In this document: positions 12,225 through 25,815 of the stretch, piece after piece
Position numbering within the stretch: the stretch's first letter is position 1
Layout of the letters: each line of letters starts with the position of its first letter
NCBI RefSeq assembly: GCF_051401765.1
Contig: NW_027480564.1
Span: forward strand, 744,001 to 808,000
Source of the DNA: Calliopsis andreniformis
Taxonomy: Eukaryota > Arthropoda > Insecta > Hymenoptera > Andrenidae
Reading direction: 5' to 3'
DNA: 64,000 bases
Translations under genes and position numbers: made by a program
The notes under the pieces: generated by a model
Database searches by the model: none
Told to the model about the DNA's origin: nothing
The model's input: only the letters and a program-made list of their open reading frames with translations

Positions 12225-14543
12225 GATTCGGGGTGGAGGTTTGAGGTCTGAGGATTGATGGTTGAGGATTATGGATTGAGGATTGAGGATTGACGCTTGA
12301 GGATTGAGGATTGATGATGGAGGATTGAAGAGAGAGGACTGAGTGTTGAGTATTGAGTGTTGAGAATTGATGTTTGAGGATTGAGATTTGATTATTGAAT
12401 ATTTTGGATTGAGTATTGAACCATGAGAATTCAGGATATTCTATTGAGTATTGAGAATTGAGGATTGACGGCTGAGTATTGAGGATTGATGGTTGAGGGT
12501 TGTGCGTTGAATATCGAGGATTGAGGATTGAGGATTGAGGATTGGGGATTGAGGATTGAAGGTTGAGTATTGATGATTGAAGATTGAGGATTGAGGATTG
12601 AGGGTTGAGGTTTGAGGACGAGGACTGACGGTTGAAGATTGAGGTTTGAGGATTGAGGATTGAGGACTGAGGACTGAGGATTGAGGATTGAGCATTGAGC
12701 ATTGAGGATTGAAGATTGAGGACTGAGGATTGAGGATTGAAGATTGAGTATTGAGGATTGAAGATTGAGGATTGAGGATTGAGGATTGAGGATTCAGGAT
12801 GAGGGCTGAGGGTTGAGGATTGAGGTTTGAGGACTGAGGACTGAGGATTGAGGATTGAAAATTGCGGATTGAGGATTGAGGATTGAAGATTGAGGATTGA
12901 GGATTAAGGATTGAAGGTTCAGTAATGAGGATTGAAGATAGAGAATTGAGGATTGAGGATTGAACATTGAGGACTGAGTGTTGCGGGTTGAGTGATGAGA
13001 ATTGATGTTTGTGGATAGTGGTTTGAAGATTGCAGATCGAGTATTGAGTGTTGTAAGCTGTGAATTGAGGATATTCTACTGAGGATTGAGGATTGACTAC
13101 TGATTGCTGAGGACTGAGGGCTGAAGATTGAGGACTCAGGATTGAGGATTCAGAATTGAGGTTTGTGGACTGAGGATTGAGGATTGAAGATTGTGGATTG
13201 AGGATTGAGGATTGAGGATTGAGGATTGAGGTTTGAGGATTGAAGATTGAGGATTGGGTATTGAGGTTTGAGCATTGGGGGTTGAGGTTTGAGGACGAGG
13301 ACTGACGGTTGAGGATTGAGAATTGAGGTTTGACGCTTGAGGATTGAGGATTGAGGATGGAGGATTGAAGAGAGAGGACTGAGTGTTGAGGATTGCGTGT
13401 TGAGTATTGATGTTTGAGGACTGAGATTTGATTATTGAATATTGTGGATTGAGTATTGAACCAGGAGAATTCAGGATATTCTTTTGGGTATTGAGAATTG
13501 AGGATTGATGGTTGAGGGTTGTGCGTTGAATATTGAGGATTGAGGATTGAGGATTGAGGATTGAGGATTGAGGATTGAAGATTGTGTATTGATGATTGAA
13601 GATTGAGGATTGAGGATTGAGGGTTGAGGTTTGAGGACGAGGACTGACGGTTGAGGATTGAGGTTTAAGGATTGAGGATTGAGGATTGAGGACTGAAGGT
13701 TGAATATTGATGATTGAAGATTGAGGATTCAGTATTGATGGTTGTGGATTGAGGACGAGGTCTGAGGGTTGAGTATTGCTGTTTGAGGTCTGAGGATTGA
13801 GGACTGAGGATTGAGAATTGAGGATTGAGGATTGAAGATTGAGGATTGAGGATTGAAGATTGAGGATTGGGGATTGAGGATTGACGATTGAGTATTGAGC
13901 ACTGAGGATTGAGAATTGAGGATTGAGGATTGAAGATTGAGTATTGAGGATTGAAGATTGAGGATTGAGGATTGAGGATTGAAGATTGAGGGTTGAGTAT
14001 TGGTGTTTGAAGTCTGAGGATTGAGGATTGAGGATTAAGAAATGAGGATTGAGGATTGAGGATTGAAGATTGAGGATTCGGTATTGAGGATTGAAGAATG
14101 AGGATTGAGGAGTGAGGACTGAGGATTGAGGATTGAGGATTGAGGATTGAGGTTTGAGGATTGAGGATTGAAGATTGAGTATTGAGGATTGAAGATTGAG
14201 GATTGAGGATTGAGGATTGAGGATTGAGGATTGAAGATTGAGGATTGGGGATTGAGGATTGACGATTAAGTATTGAGCACTGAGGATTGAGAATTGAGGA
14301 CTGAGGATTGAAGATTGAGTATTGAGGATTGAAGATTGAGGATTGAGGATTGAGGATTGAAGATTGAGGACTGAGTGTTGAGGGTTGCGTGATGAGAATT
14401 GATGTTTGTGGATTGAGATTTGAAGATTGAAGAATGGGGATTGAGTACTGAAAACTGTGAATTGAGGATATTCTATTGAGGATTGAGGATTGACAATTGA
14501 TTGCTGAGGACTTATGGCTGAAGATTGAGGATTCAGGATTGAG
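12225..14543 (+). repeat. Unit L4, mosaic of long and short parts (2,319 bases)
   Basis: The landmark order is A (about 12430), B (about 13065), A' (about 13480) and D (about 14460). The first 1.5 kb follows the long part of L1/L2. From the GACGAGGTCTGAGGG text near 13755 the sequence follows the 1,363-base short part, including the GGAGTGAGG stretch near 14108, and lacks the second B and C landmarks. The unit is therefore best explained as a recombinant between the two kinds of unit, or as the full-length parent from which the 1,363-base units were derived. Confidence 0.75.
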
Positions 14544-17500
14544 GATTCGGGGTGGAGGTTTGAGGTCTGAGGATTGATGGTTGAGGATTAAGGATTGAGG
14601 ATTGAGGATTGACGCTTGAGGATTGAGGATTGATGATGGAGGATTGAAGAGAGAGGACTGAGTGTTGAGGATTGAGTGTTGAGAATTGATGTTTGAGGAT
14701 TGAGATTTGATTATTGAATATTTTGGATTGAGTATTGAACCATGAGAATTCAGGATATCCTATTGAGTATTGAGAATTGAGGATTGACGGTTGAGTATTG
14801 AGGATTGATGGTTGAGGGTTGTGCGTTGAATATTGAGGATTGAGGATTGAGGATTGAGGATTGGGGATTGAGGATTGAAGGTTGAGTATTGATGATTGAA
14901 GATTGAGGATTGAGGATTGAGGGTTGAGGATTGAGGACGAGGACTGACGGTTGAAGATTGAGGTTTGAGGATTGAGGATTGAGGACTGAGGACTGAGGAT
15001 TGAGGATTGAGCATTGAGCATTGAGAATTGAAGATTGAGGATTGCAGATTGAGTATTGAGGATTGAAGATTGAGGGTTGAGGATTTAGGATTGAGGATTG
15101 AGCATTGAGGATTGAGGATTGAGGATTGAGGATTGTAGATTGAGTATTGAGGAATGAAGATTGAGGATTGAGGATTGAGGATTGAGGATTGAGGATTGAA
15201 GATTGAGGATTGGGGATTGAGGATTGACGATTGAGGATTGAGTATTGAGGACTGAGAATTGAGGATTGAGGATTGAAGATTGAGGATTGAGGATTGAAGA
15301 TTGAGTATTGATGATTGAAGAATGAGGATTGAGGATTGAGTGTTGAGGATTGAGGACGAGGGCTGACGATTGAGGATTGAGGTTTGAGGATTGAGGATTG
15401 TGGATTGAGGACTGAGGATTGAGGATTGAGGATCTAGTATTGAGGATTGATGACTGAGTATTGAGGATTGAAAATTGAGGATTGAGGATTGAGGATTGAA
15501 GATTGAAGATTGAGGATTGGGGACTGAGTGTTGAGGGTTGAGTGATGAGAATTGATGATTGTGGATAGAGATTTGAAGATTTCAGGTTGAGTATTGAGTA
15601 TTGAAACCTGTGAATTGAGGATATTCTATTGAAGATTGAGGATTGACAACTGATTGTTGAGGACTGAGGTCTGAAGGCTGAGGATTCAGGTTTGAGGATT
15701 GAGGATTGAGGATTGAGGATTGAGGGTTGAGGATTGAAGATTGAGGATTGGGTATTGCGGATTGAACATTGAGGGTTGAAGATTGAGGGTTGGGTGTTGA
15801 GGATTGAAGAATGAGGATTGAGGATTGAGGATTGAGGAATAAGGATTGAAGATTCAGTATTGAGGATAGAAGATTGAGGATTACGGATTGAGGATTGAGG
15901 ATTGAAGATTGAGTATTGAGGATTGAAGATTGAGTATTGAGGATTGAAGATTGAGGATTGAGGATTGTGGATTGAAGATTGAGGACTGAGTGTTGAGGGT
16001 TGCGTGATGAGGATTGATGTTTGTGGATTGAGATTTGAAGATTGAAGAATGGGGATTGAGTATTGAAAACTGTGAATTGAGGATATTCTATTGAGGATTG
16101 AGGATTGACAATTGCTTCTTGAGGACTTATGGGTGAAGATTGAGGATTCAGGTTTGAGGATTCAGGATTGACGTTTGAGGACTGAGGATTGAGGATTGAG
16201 GATTGAGGATTGAGGATTGATGGCTGAGGGTTGTGCGTTGAATATTGAGGATTGAGGATTGAGGATTGAGGATTGCGGATTGAGGATTGAAGATAGAGTA
16301 TTGATTATTGAAGATTGAGGATTGAGGATTGGGGGTTGAGGTTTGAGGACGAGGACAGACGGTTGAGGATTGAGGTTTGAGGATTGAGGATTGAGGATTG
16401 AGGACTGAGGATTGAGGATTGAGGATTGTGCATTGAGGATTGCAGATTGTGGACTGAGGATTGAGGATTGAAGATTGAGTATTGAGGGTTGAAGGTTGAG
16501 TATTGAGGATTGAGGATTGAGGATTGAGGTTTGAGGATTGAGGATTGAAGATTGAGTATTGAGGATTGAAGATTGAGGATTGAGGATTGAGGATTGAGGA
16601 TTGAGGATTGAAGATTGAGGATTGGGGATTGAGGATTGACGATTGAGTATTGAGCACTGAGGATTGAGAATTGAGGATTGAGGATTGAAGATTGAGTATT
16701 GAGGATTGAAGATTGAGGATTGAGGATTGAGGATTGAAGATTGAGGACTGAGTGTTGAGGGTTGCGTGATGAGAATTGATGTTTGTGGATTGAGATTTGA
16801 TTATTGAATATTTGGGATTGAGTATTGAACCATGAGAATTCAGGATATTCTATTGAGTATTGAGAATTGAGGATTGACGGCTGAGTATTGAGGATTGATG
16901 GTTGAGGGTTGTGCGTTGAATATCAAGGATTGAGGATTGAGGATTGAGGATTGGGGATTGAGGATTGAAGGTTGAGTATTGATGATTGAAGATTGAGGAT
17001 TGAGGATTGAGGGTTGAGGTTTGAGGACGAGGACTGACGGTTGAAGATTGAGGTTTGAGGATTGAGGATTGAGGACTGAGGACTGAGGATTGAGGATTGA
17101 GCATTGAGCATTGAGGATTGAAGATTGAGGACTGAGGATTGAGGATTGAAGATTGAGTATTGAGGATTGAAGATTGAGGATTGAGGTTTGAGGATTGAGG
17201 ATTCAGGATGAGGGCTGAGGGTTGAGGATTGAGGTTTGAGGACTGAGGACTGAGGATTGAGGATTGAAAATTGAGGATTGAGGATTGAGGATTGAAGATT
17301 GAGGATTGAGGATTAAGGATTGGAGGTTCAGTAATGAGGATTGAAGATAGAGAATTGAGGATTGAGGATTGAACATTGAGGACTGAGTGTTGCGGGTTGA
17401 GTGATGAGAATTGATGTTTGTGGATAGTGGTTTGAAGATTGCAGATCGAGTATTGAGTGTTGAAAGCTGTGAATTGAGGATATTCTACTGAGGATTGAGG

Positions 17501-19034
17501 ATTGACTACTGATTGCTGAGGACTGAGGGCTGAAGATTGAGGACTCAGGATTGAGGATTCAGAATTGAGGTTTGTGGACTGAGGATTGAGGATTGAAGAT
17601 TGTGGATTGAGGATTGAGGATTGAGGATTGAGGATTGAGGTTTGAGGATTGAAGATTGAGGATTGGGCATTGAGGTTTGAGCATTGGGGGTTGAGGTTTG
17701 AGGACGAGGACTGACGGTTGAGGATTGAGAATTGAGGTTTGACGCTTGAGGATTGAGGATTGAGGATGGAGGATTGAAGAGAGAGGACTGAGTGTTGAGG
17801 ATTGCGTGTTGAGTATTGAAGTTTGAGGACTGAGATTTGATTATTGAATATTGTGGATTGAGTATTGAACCAGGAGAATTCAGGATATTCTTTTGGGTAT
17901 TGAGAATTGAGGATTGATGGTTGAGGGTTGTGCGTTGAATATTGAGGATTGAGGATTGAGTATTGAGGATTGAGGATTGAGGATTGAAGATTGAGTATTG
18001 ATGATTGAAGATTGAGGATTGAGGATTGAGGGTTGAGGTTTGAGGACGAGGACTGACGGTTGAGGATTGAGGTTTAAGGATTGAGGATTGAGGATTGAGG
18101 ACTGAAGGTTGAATATTGATGATTGAATATTGAGGATTCAGTATTGATGGTTGTGGATTGAGGACGAGGTCTGAGGGTTGAGTATTGCTGTTTGAGGTCT
18201 GAGGATTGAGGATTGAGGATTGAGAATTGAGGATTGAGGATTGAGGATTGAAGATTGAGGATTGGGTATTGAGGAATGAAGAATGAGGAATGAGGATTGA
18301 GTATTGAGGATCGAGGATTGAAGACTGAGTATTGAGGATTGAAGGTTGAGGATTGAGTATCGAGGATTGAGGATTGCGGACAGAGGATTGAGGATTGCAG
18401 ATTGAGTATTGAGGATTGAAGATTGAGTATTGAGGATTGAGGATTGAGGTTTGAGGATTGACGATTGAGGACTGGGGATTGAGGATTGACGATTGAGTAT
18501 TGAGTATTGAGGATTGAGAATTGAGGATTGATTATTGAAGATTGAGTATTGAGGATTGAAGATTGAGTATTGAGGATTCAGGATTGAGGTTTGAGGACTG
18601 AGGATTGAGGATTGAGGATTGAAGATTGAGTATTGAGGATTGAAGATTGAGGATTGAGGATTGAGGATTGAGGATTGAGGATTGAAGGTTCAGTATTGAG
18701 GATTGAAGATAGAGAATTGAGGATTGAGGATTGAACATTGAGGACTGAGTGTTGAGGGTTGAGTGATGAGAATTGATGTTTGTGGATAGTGGTTTGAAGA
18801 TTGCAGATCGAGTATTGAGTGTTGAAAGCTGTGAATAGAGGATATTCTACTGAGGATTGAGGATTGACTACTGATTGCTGAGGACTGAGGGCTGAAGATT
18901 GAGGACTCAGGATTGAGGATTCAGAATTGAGGTTTGTGGACTGAGGATTGAGGATTGAAGATTGAGTATTGAGTATTGAGGATTGAGGATGGAGGATTGA
19001 GGATGAGGGCTGAGGGTTGATTGTAGGGGTTTGA

Positions 19035-19820
19035 GGACTGAGGACTGAGGATTGAGGGTTGAGAACTGAGGACTGAGGATTGAGGATTGAAGTTTGAGGA
19101 TTGAGGATTGAGGATGAGGGCTGAGGGTTGAGGATTGAGGTTTGTGGACTGAGGAATAAGGATTGAGGATTGAGAGTTGAGGATTGAGGATTGAGGATTG
19201 AAGATTGAGGATTGGGTGTTGAGGATTGAAGAATGAGGATTGAGGAATGAGGATTGAGGATTGAGGATTTAGGATTCAAAAATGAGCATTGAGGATTGAA
19301 GCCTGGCGATTGAGGATTGAGGATTGAGGATTGACGGTTGAGGATGGAGGATTGAAGATTGAGTATTGAGGATTGAAGATTGAGGATCGAGGATTGAGGA
19401 TTGAGGATTGAGTATTGAAGATTGAGGGTTGGGGACTGAGTGTTGAGTGTTGAATGATGAGAATTGATGCTTGTGAATAAAGATTTGAAAATTGCAGATT
19501 GAGTATTGAGTATTGAAAACTGTGAATTGATAATATTCTATTGAGGATTGATAATTGACAACTGATTGTTGAGGACTGAGGTCTGAAGATTGAGGATTCA
19601 GGATTGAGGATACAGGTTTGAGGTTCGAGGACTGAGGATTGAGGGTTGAGGATTGAGGTTTGAGGATTGAGGATTGAGGATTGGGGATTGAAGATTGAGG
19701 ATTGTGTATTGCGGATTGAACATTGAGGATTGAGGATTGAGGATTGAGGATTCAGGACTGAGGATTGAGGATTGATGATTGAGGATTGAGGATTGAGAAT
19801 TGAGGATTGAGGATTGAGGA
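19035..19820 (+). repeat. E block, copy 1
   Basis: This segment of about 0.78 kb contains GAGAACTGAGGACTGAGG (19061), GATTCAAAAATGAGC (19273), GCCTGGCGATTG, the E landmark and GGATACAGGTTTGAGG. All of these recur at a constant offset of 12,584 bases in copy 2, until one heptamer is added in copy 2 (offset 12,591 at 19683/32274). It lies within left-domain text. Confidence 0.85.
19430..19590 (+). repeat. Class E landmark (first of two copies)
   Basis: The block contains GAGTGTTGAATGATGAG, GCTTGTGAATAAAG, GAAAATTGCAG and the core GATAATATTCTATTG followed by GATAATTGACAACTG. The only other copy is near 32115. The two share private variants over about 0.78 kb, so they derive from one duplicated block. 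Confidence 0.85.
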
Positions 19821-20140
19821 TTGAGGATTGAAGATTGAGGATTGGGGATTGAGGATTGACGATTGAGTATTGAGCATTGAGGATTGAGAATTGAGGATTG
19901 AGGGTTGAAGATTGAGTATTGAGGATTGAAGATTGAGGATTGAGGATTGAGGATTGAAGATTGAGGACTGAGTGTTGAGGGTTGGGTGATGAGAATTGAT
20001 GTTTGTGGATTGAGGTTTGAAGATTGAAGAATGGGGATTGAGTATTGAAAACTGCGAATTGAGGATATTCTATTGAGGATTGAGGATTGACAATTGATTG
20101 CTGAGGACTTATGGCTGAAGATTGAGGATTCAGGATTGAG

Positions 20141-21194
20141 GATTCGGGGTGGAGGTTTGAGGTCTGAGGATTGATGGTTGAGGATTAAGGATTGAGGACT
20201 GAGGACTGAGGATTGAGGATTGAGCATTGAGCATTGAGGATTGAAGATTGAGGACTGAGGATTGAGGATTGAAGATTGAGTATTGAGGATTGAAGATTGA
20301 GGATTGAGGATTGAGGATTGAGTATTCAGGATGAGGGCTGAGGGTTGAGGATTGAGGTTTGAGGACTGAGGACTGAGGATTGAGGATTGAGAATGAGGAT
20401 TGAGGATTGAAGATTGAGTATTGAGGATTGAAGATTGAGGATTGAGGACGGAGTATTGAGGATTGAGGATTGAGTATTGAGTATTGAGGATGGAAGACTG
20501 AGGATTGGGTATTGAGGATTGAACGTTGAGGATTGAGGGTTGAGGATTGAGGATTGAGGATTGAGGATTGAAGATTGAAGATTGAATATTAATGATTGAA
20601 GATTGAGGATTGAGGATTGAGGGTTGTGGATTGAGGACGAGGACTGAGGGTTGAGTATTGGTGTTTGAAGTCTGAGGATTTAGGATTGAGGATTAAGAAA
20701 TGAAGATTGAGGATTGAGGATTGAAGATTGAGGATTCGGTATTGAGGATTGAAGAATGAGGATTGAGGAGTGAGGACTGAGGATTGAGGATTGAGGATTG
20801 AGGTTTGAGGATTGAGGATTGAAGATTGAGTATTGAGGATTGAAGATTGAGGATTGAGGATTGAGGATTGAGGATTGAGGATTGAAGATTGAGGATTGGG
20901 GATTGAGGATTGACGATTGAGTATTGAGCACTGAGGATTGAGAATTGAGGATTGAGGATTGAAGATTGAGTATTGAGGATTGAAGATTGAGGATTGAGGA
21001 TTGAGGATTGAAGATTGAGGACTGAGTGTTGAGGGTTGCGTGATGAGAATTGATGTTTGTGGATTGAGATTTGAAGATTGAAGAATGGGGATTGAGTACT
21101 GAAAACTGTGAATTGAGGATATTCTATTGAGGATTGAGGATTGACAATTGATTGCTGAGGACTTATGGCTGAAGATTGAGGATTCAGGATTGAG
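20141..21194 (+). repeat. Unit L6, lacking the A landmark (1,054 bases)
   Basis: The unit starts with the marker at 20141, but after GGATTAAGGATTGAGG (about 20181-20196) it jumps to the GAGGACTGAGG text that normally lies about 0.4 kb further on. Measured from the marker to the paired GCATTGAGCATTG, the distance is 83 bases here (20224) and 467 bases in L7 (21662), a 384-base deletion that removes the whole A landmark. A D landmark follows at about 21110. Confidence 0.85.
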
Positions 21195-23718
21195 GATTCG
21201 GGGTGGAGGTTTGAGGTCTGAGGATTGATGGTTGAGGATTAAGGATTGAGGATTGAGGATTGACGCTTGAGGATTGAGGATTGATGATGGAGGATTGAAG
21301 AGAGAGGACTGAGTGTTGAGGATTGAGTGTTGAGAATTGATGTTTGAGGATTGAGATTTGATTATTGAATATTTTGGATTGAGTATTGAACCATGAGAAT
21401 TCAGGATATTCTATTGAGTATTGAGAATTGAGGATTGACGGTTGAGTATTGAGGATTGATGGTTGAGGGTTGTACGTTGAATATTGAGGATTGAGGATTG
21501 AGGATTGAGAATTGGGGATTGAGGATTGAAGGTTGAGTATTGATGATTGAAGATTGAGGATTGAGGATTGAGGGTTGAGGTTTGAGGACGAGGACTGACG
21601 GTTGAAGATTGAGGTTTGAGGATTGAGGATTGAGGACTGAGGACTGAGGATTGAGGATTGAGCATTGAGCATTGAGGATTGAAGATTGAGGACTGAGGAT
21701 TGAGGATTGAAGATTGAGTATTGAGGATTGAAGATTGAGGATTGAGGATTGAGGATTGAGGATTGAAGATTGAGGATTGAGGATTAAGGATTGAAGGTTC
21801 AGTAATGAGGATTGAAGGTAGAGAATTGAGGATTGAGGATTGAACATTGAGGACTGAGTGTTGCGAGTTGAGTGATGAGAATTGATGTTTGTGGATAGTG
21901 GTTTGAAGATTGCAGATCGAGTATTGAGTGTTGAAAGCTGTGAATTGAGGATATTCTACTGAGGATTGAGGATTGACTACTGATTGCTGAGGACTGAGGG
22001 CGGAAGATTGAGGCCTGGGCATTGAGGATTGAAGAATGAGGATTGAGGATTGAGGATTGAAGATTGAGGATTGCAGATTGAGTATTGAGGATTGAAGATT
22101 GAGGGTTGAGGATTGAGGATTGAGGATTGAGCATTGAGGATTGAGGATTGAGGATTGAGGATTGTAGATTGAGTATTGAGGAATGCAGATTGAGGATTGA
22201 GGTTTGAGGTTTGAGGATTGAGGATTGAAGATTGAGGATTGGGGATTGAGGATTGACGATTGAGGATTGAGTATTGAGGACTGAGAATTGAGGATTGAGG
22301 ATTGAAGATTGAGGATTGAGGATTGAAGATTGAGTATTGATGATTGAAGAATGAGGATTGAGGATTGAGTGTTGAGGATTGAGGACGAGGGCTGACGATT
22401 GAGGATTGAGGTTTGAGGATTGAGGATTGTGGATTGAGGACTGAGGATTGAGGATTAAGGATTTAGTATTGAGGATTGATGACTGAGTATTGAGGATTGA
22501 AAATTGAGGATTGAGGATTGAGGATTGAGGATTGAAGATTGAGGATTGGGGACTGAGTGTTGAGGGTTGAGTGATGAGAATTGATGATTGTGGATAGAGA
22601 TTTGAAGATTTCAGGTTGAGTATTGAGTATTGAAACCTGTGAATTGAGGATATTCTATTGAGGATTGAGGATTGACAACTGATTGTTGAGGACTGAGGTC
22701 TGAAGACTGAGGATTCAGGTTTGAGGATTGAGGATTGAGGATTGAGGATTGAGGGTTGAGGATTGAAGATTGAGGATTGGGTATTGCGGATTGAACATTG
22801 AGGGTTGAAGATTGAGGGTTGGGTGTTGAGGATTGAAGAATGAGGATTGAGGATTGAGGATTGAGGAATAAGGATTGAAGATTCAGTATTGAGGATTGAA
22901 GATTGAGGATTACGGATTGAGGATTGAGGATTGAAGATTGAGTATTGAGGATTGAAGATTGAGGATTGAGGACGGAGTATTGAGGATTGAGGATTGAGTA
23001 TTGAGTATTGAGGATGGAAGACTGAGGATTGGGTATTGAGGATTGAACGTTGAGGATTGAGGGTTGAGGATTGAGGATTGAGGATTGAAGATTGAAGATT
23101 GAATATTAATGATTGAAGATTGAGGATTGAGGATTGAGGGTTGTGGATTGAGGACGAGGACTGAGGGTTGAGTATTGGTGTTTGAAGTCTGAGGATTGAG
23201 GATTGAGGATTAAGAAATGAGGATTGAGGATTGAGGATTGAAGATTGAGGATTCGGTATTGAGGATTGAAGAATGAGGATTGAGGAGTGAGGACTGAGGA
23301 TTGAGGATTGAGGATTGAGGATTGAGGTTTGAGGATTGAGGATTGAAGATTGAGTATTGAGGATTGAAGATTGAGGATTGAGGATTGAGGATTGAGGATT
23401 GAGGATTGAAGATTGAGGATTGGGGATTGAGGATTGACGATTGAGTATTGAGCACTGAGGATTGAGAATTGAGGACTGAGGATTGAAGATTGAGTATTGA
23501 GGATTGAAGATTGAGGATTGAGGATTGAGGATTGAAGATTGAGGACTGAGTGTTGAGGGTTGCGTGATGAGAATTGATGTTTGTGGATTGAGATTTGAAG
23601 ATTGAAGAATGGGGATTGAGTACTGAAAACTGTGAATTGAGGATATTCTATTGAGGATTGAGGATTGACAATTGATTGCTGAGGACTTATGGCTGAAGAT
23701 TGAGGATTCAGGATTGAG
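21195..23718 (+). repeat. Unit L7 (2,524 bases), order A-B-C-D
   Basis: This unit runs from marker to marker with landmarks A (about 21400), B (about 21950), C (about 22650) and D (about 23640). Compared with L1/L2 it lacks the first B-to-A' segment and passes from the A block almost directly to the second B segment. The B segment carries GGGCGGAAG in place of GGGCTGAAG at about 22000. The order A-B-C-D is shared with L8 and L10, so this shorter form has itself been amplified. Confidence 0.8.
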
Positions 23719-25815
23719 GATTCGGGGTGGAGGTTTGAGGTCTGAGGATTGATGGTTGAGGATTAAGGATTGAGGATTGAGGATTGACGCTTGAGGATTG
23801 AGGATTGATGATGGAGGATTGAAGAGAGAGGACTGAGTGTTGAGGATTGAGTGTTGAGAATTGATGTTTGAGGATTGAGATTTGATTATTGAATATTTTG
23901 GATTGAGTATTGAACCATGAGAATTCAGGATATTCTATTGAGTATTGAGAATTGAGGATTGACGGTTGAGTATTGAGGATTGATGGTTGAGGGTTGTGCG
24001 TTGAATATTGAGGATTGAGGATTGAGGATTGAGGATTGGGGATTGAGGATTGAAGGTTGAGTATTGATGATTGAAGATTGAGGATTGAGGATTGAGGGTT
24101 GAGGTTTGAGGACGAGGACTGACGGTTGAAGATTGAGGTTTGAGGATTGAGGATTGAGGACTGAGGACTGAGGATTGAGGATTGAGCATTGAGCATTGAG
24201 GATTGAAGATTGAGGACTGAGGATTGAGGATTGAAGATTGAGTATTGAGGATTGAAGATTGAGGATTGAGGATTAAGGATTGAAGGTTCAGTAATGAGGA
24301 TTGAAGATAGAGAATTGAGGATTGAGGATTGAACAGTGAGGACTGAGTGTTGCGGGTTGAGTGATGAGAATTGATGTTTGTGGATAGTGGTTTGAAGATT
24401 GCAGATCGAGTATTGAGTGTTGAAAGCTGTGAATTGAGGATATTCTACTGAGGATTGAGGATTGACTACTGATTGCTGAGGACTGAGGGCTGAAGATTGA
24501 GGCCTGGGCATTGAGGATTGAAGAATGAGGATTGAGGATTGAGGATTGAAGATTGAGGATTGCAGATTGAGTACTGAGGATTGAAGATTGAGGGTTGAGG
24601 ATTGAGGATTGAGGATTGAGCATTGAGGATTGAGGATTGAGGATTGAGGATTGGGGATTGAGGATTGACGATTGAGGATTGAGTATTGAGGACTGAGAAT
24701 TGAGGATTGAGGATTGAAGATTGAGGATTGAGGATTGAAGATTGAGTATTGATGATTGAAGAATGAGGATTGAGGATTGAGGATTGAGGATTGAAGATTG
24801 AGGATTGAGGATTGAAGATTGAGTATTGATGATTGAAGAATGAGGATTGAGGATTGAGTGTTGAGGATTGAGGACGAGGGCTGACGATTGAGGATTGAGG
24901 TTTGAGGATTGAGGATTGTGGATTGAGGACTGAGGATTGAGGATTGAGGATTTAGTATTGAGGATTGATGACTGAGTATTGAGGATTGAAAATTGAGGAT
25001 TGAGGATTGAGGATTGAGGATTGAAGATTGAGGATTGGGGACTGAGTGTTGAGGGTTGAGTGATGAGAATTGATGATTGTGGATAGAGATTTGAAGATTT
25101 CAGGTTGAGTATTGAGTATTGAAACCTGTGAATTGAGGATATTCTATTGAAGATTGAGGATTGACAACTGATTGTTGAGGACTGAGGTCTGAAGACTGAG
25201 GATTCAGGTTTGAGGATTGAGGATTGAGGATTGAGGATTGAGGGTTGAGGATTGAAGATTGAGGATTGGGTATTGCGGATTGAACATTGAGGGTTGAAGA
25301 TTGAGGGTTGGGTGTTGAGGATTGAAGAATGAGGATTGAGGATTGAGGATTGAGGAATAAGGATTGAAGATTCAGTATTGAGGATTGAAGATTGAGGATT
25401 ACGGATTGAGGATTGAGGATTGAAGATTGAGTATCGAGGATTGAAGATTGAGGATTGAGGACGGAGTATTGAGGATTGAGGATTGAGTATTGAGTATTGA
25501 GGATGGAAGACTGAGGATTGGGTATTGAGGATTGAACGTTGAGGATTGAGGGTTGTGGATTGAGGACGAGGACTGAGGGTTGAGTATTGGTGTTTGAAGT
25601 CTGAGGATTGAGGATTGAGGATTGAGGATTGAAGATTGAGGACTGAGTGTTGAGGGTTGCGTGATGAGAATTGATGTTTGTGGATTGAGATTTGAAGATT
25701 GAAGAATGGGGATTGAGTACTGAAAACTGTGAATTGAGGATATTCTATTGAGGATTGAGGATTGACAATTGATTGCTGAGGACTTATGGCTGAAGATTGA
25801 GGATTCAGGATTGAG
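23719..25815 (+). repeat. Unit L8 (2,097 bases), order A-B-C-D
   Basis: The landmark order is A (about 23930), B (about 24440), C (about 25140) and D (about 25740), as in L7. It differs by several block deletions, for example the loss of the GATTGTAGATTGAG text after 24640 and of the TTAATGATTG text after 25550. It also contains an internal 77-base tandem duplication: GATGATTGAA recurs at 24751 and 24828 with matching flanks. Confidence 0.8.
24700..24850 (+). repeat. 77-base local tandem duplication
   Basis: GAGTATTGATGATTGAAGAATG occurs at about 24743 and again 77 bases later (GATGATTGAA at 24751 and 24828), with the same GAAGATTGAGGATTGAGG text before each. Related units at 2530-2620, 7640-7720 and 22280-22370 have it once. 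Seventy-seven bases are 11 heptamers. Confidence 0.85.

Larger units (their letters stand above)
14544..20140 (+). repeat. Unit L5, composite left-domain block (5,597 bases)
   Basis: The block opens with the marker at 14544 and an A landmark at about 14750 that carries GATATCC in place of GATATTC. C (about 15615), D (about 16075), A (about 16840, entered without the marker), B (about 17470), A' (about 17880), B (about 18835, with GAATAGAGG in place of GAATTGAGG), E (about 19530) and D (about 20060) follow. It mixes pieces seen in L1/L2 with two pieces shared with the 30-32 kb region: the GATTGACGTTT text at 16167 and the E block at about 19.04-19.82 kb. At 19021 the text GATTGTAGGGG breaks the heptamer rhythm. 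Confidence 0.75.
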
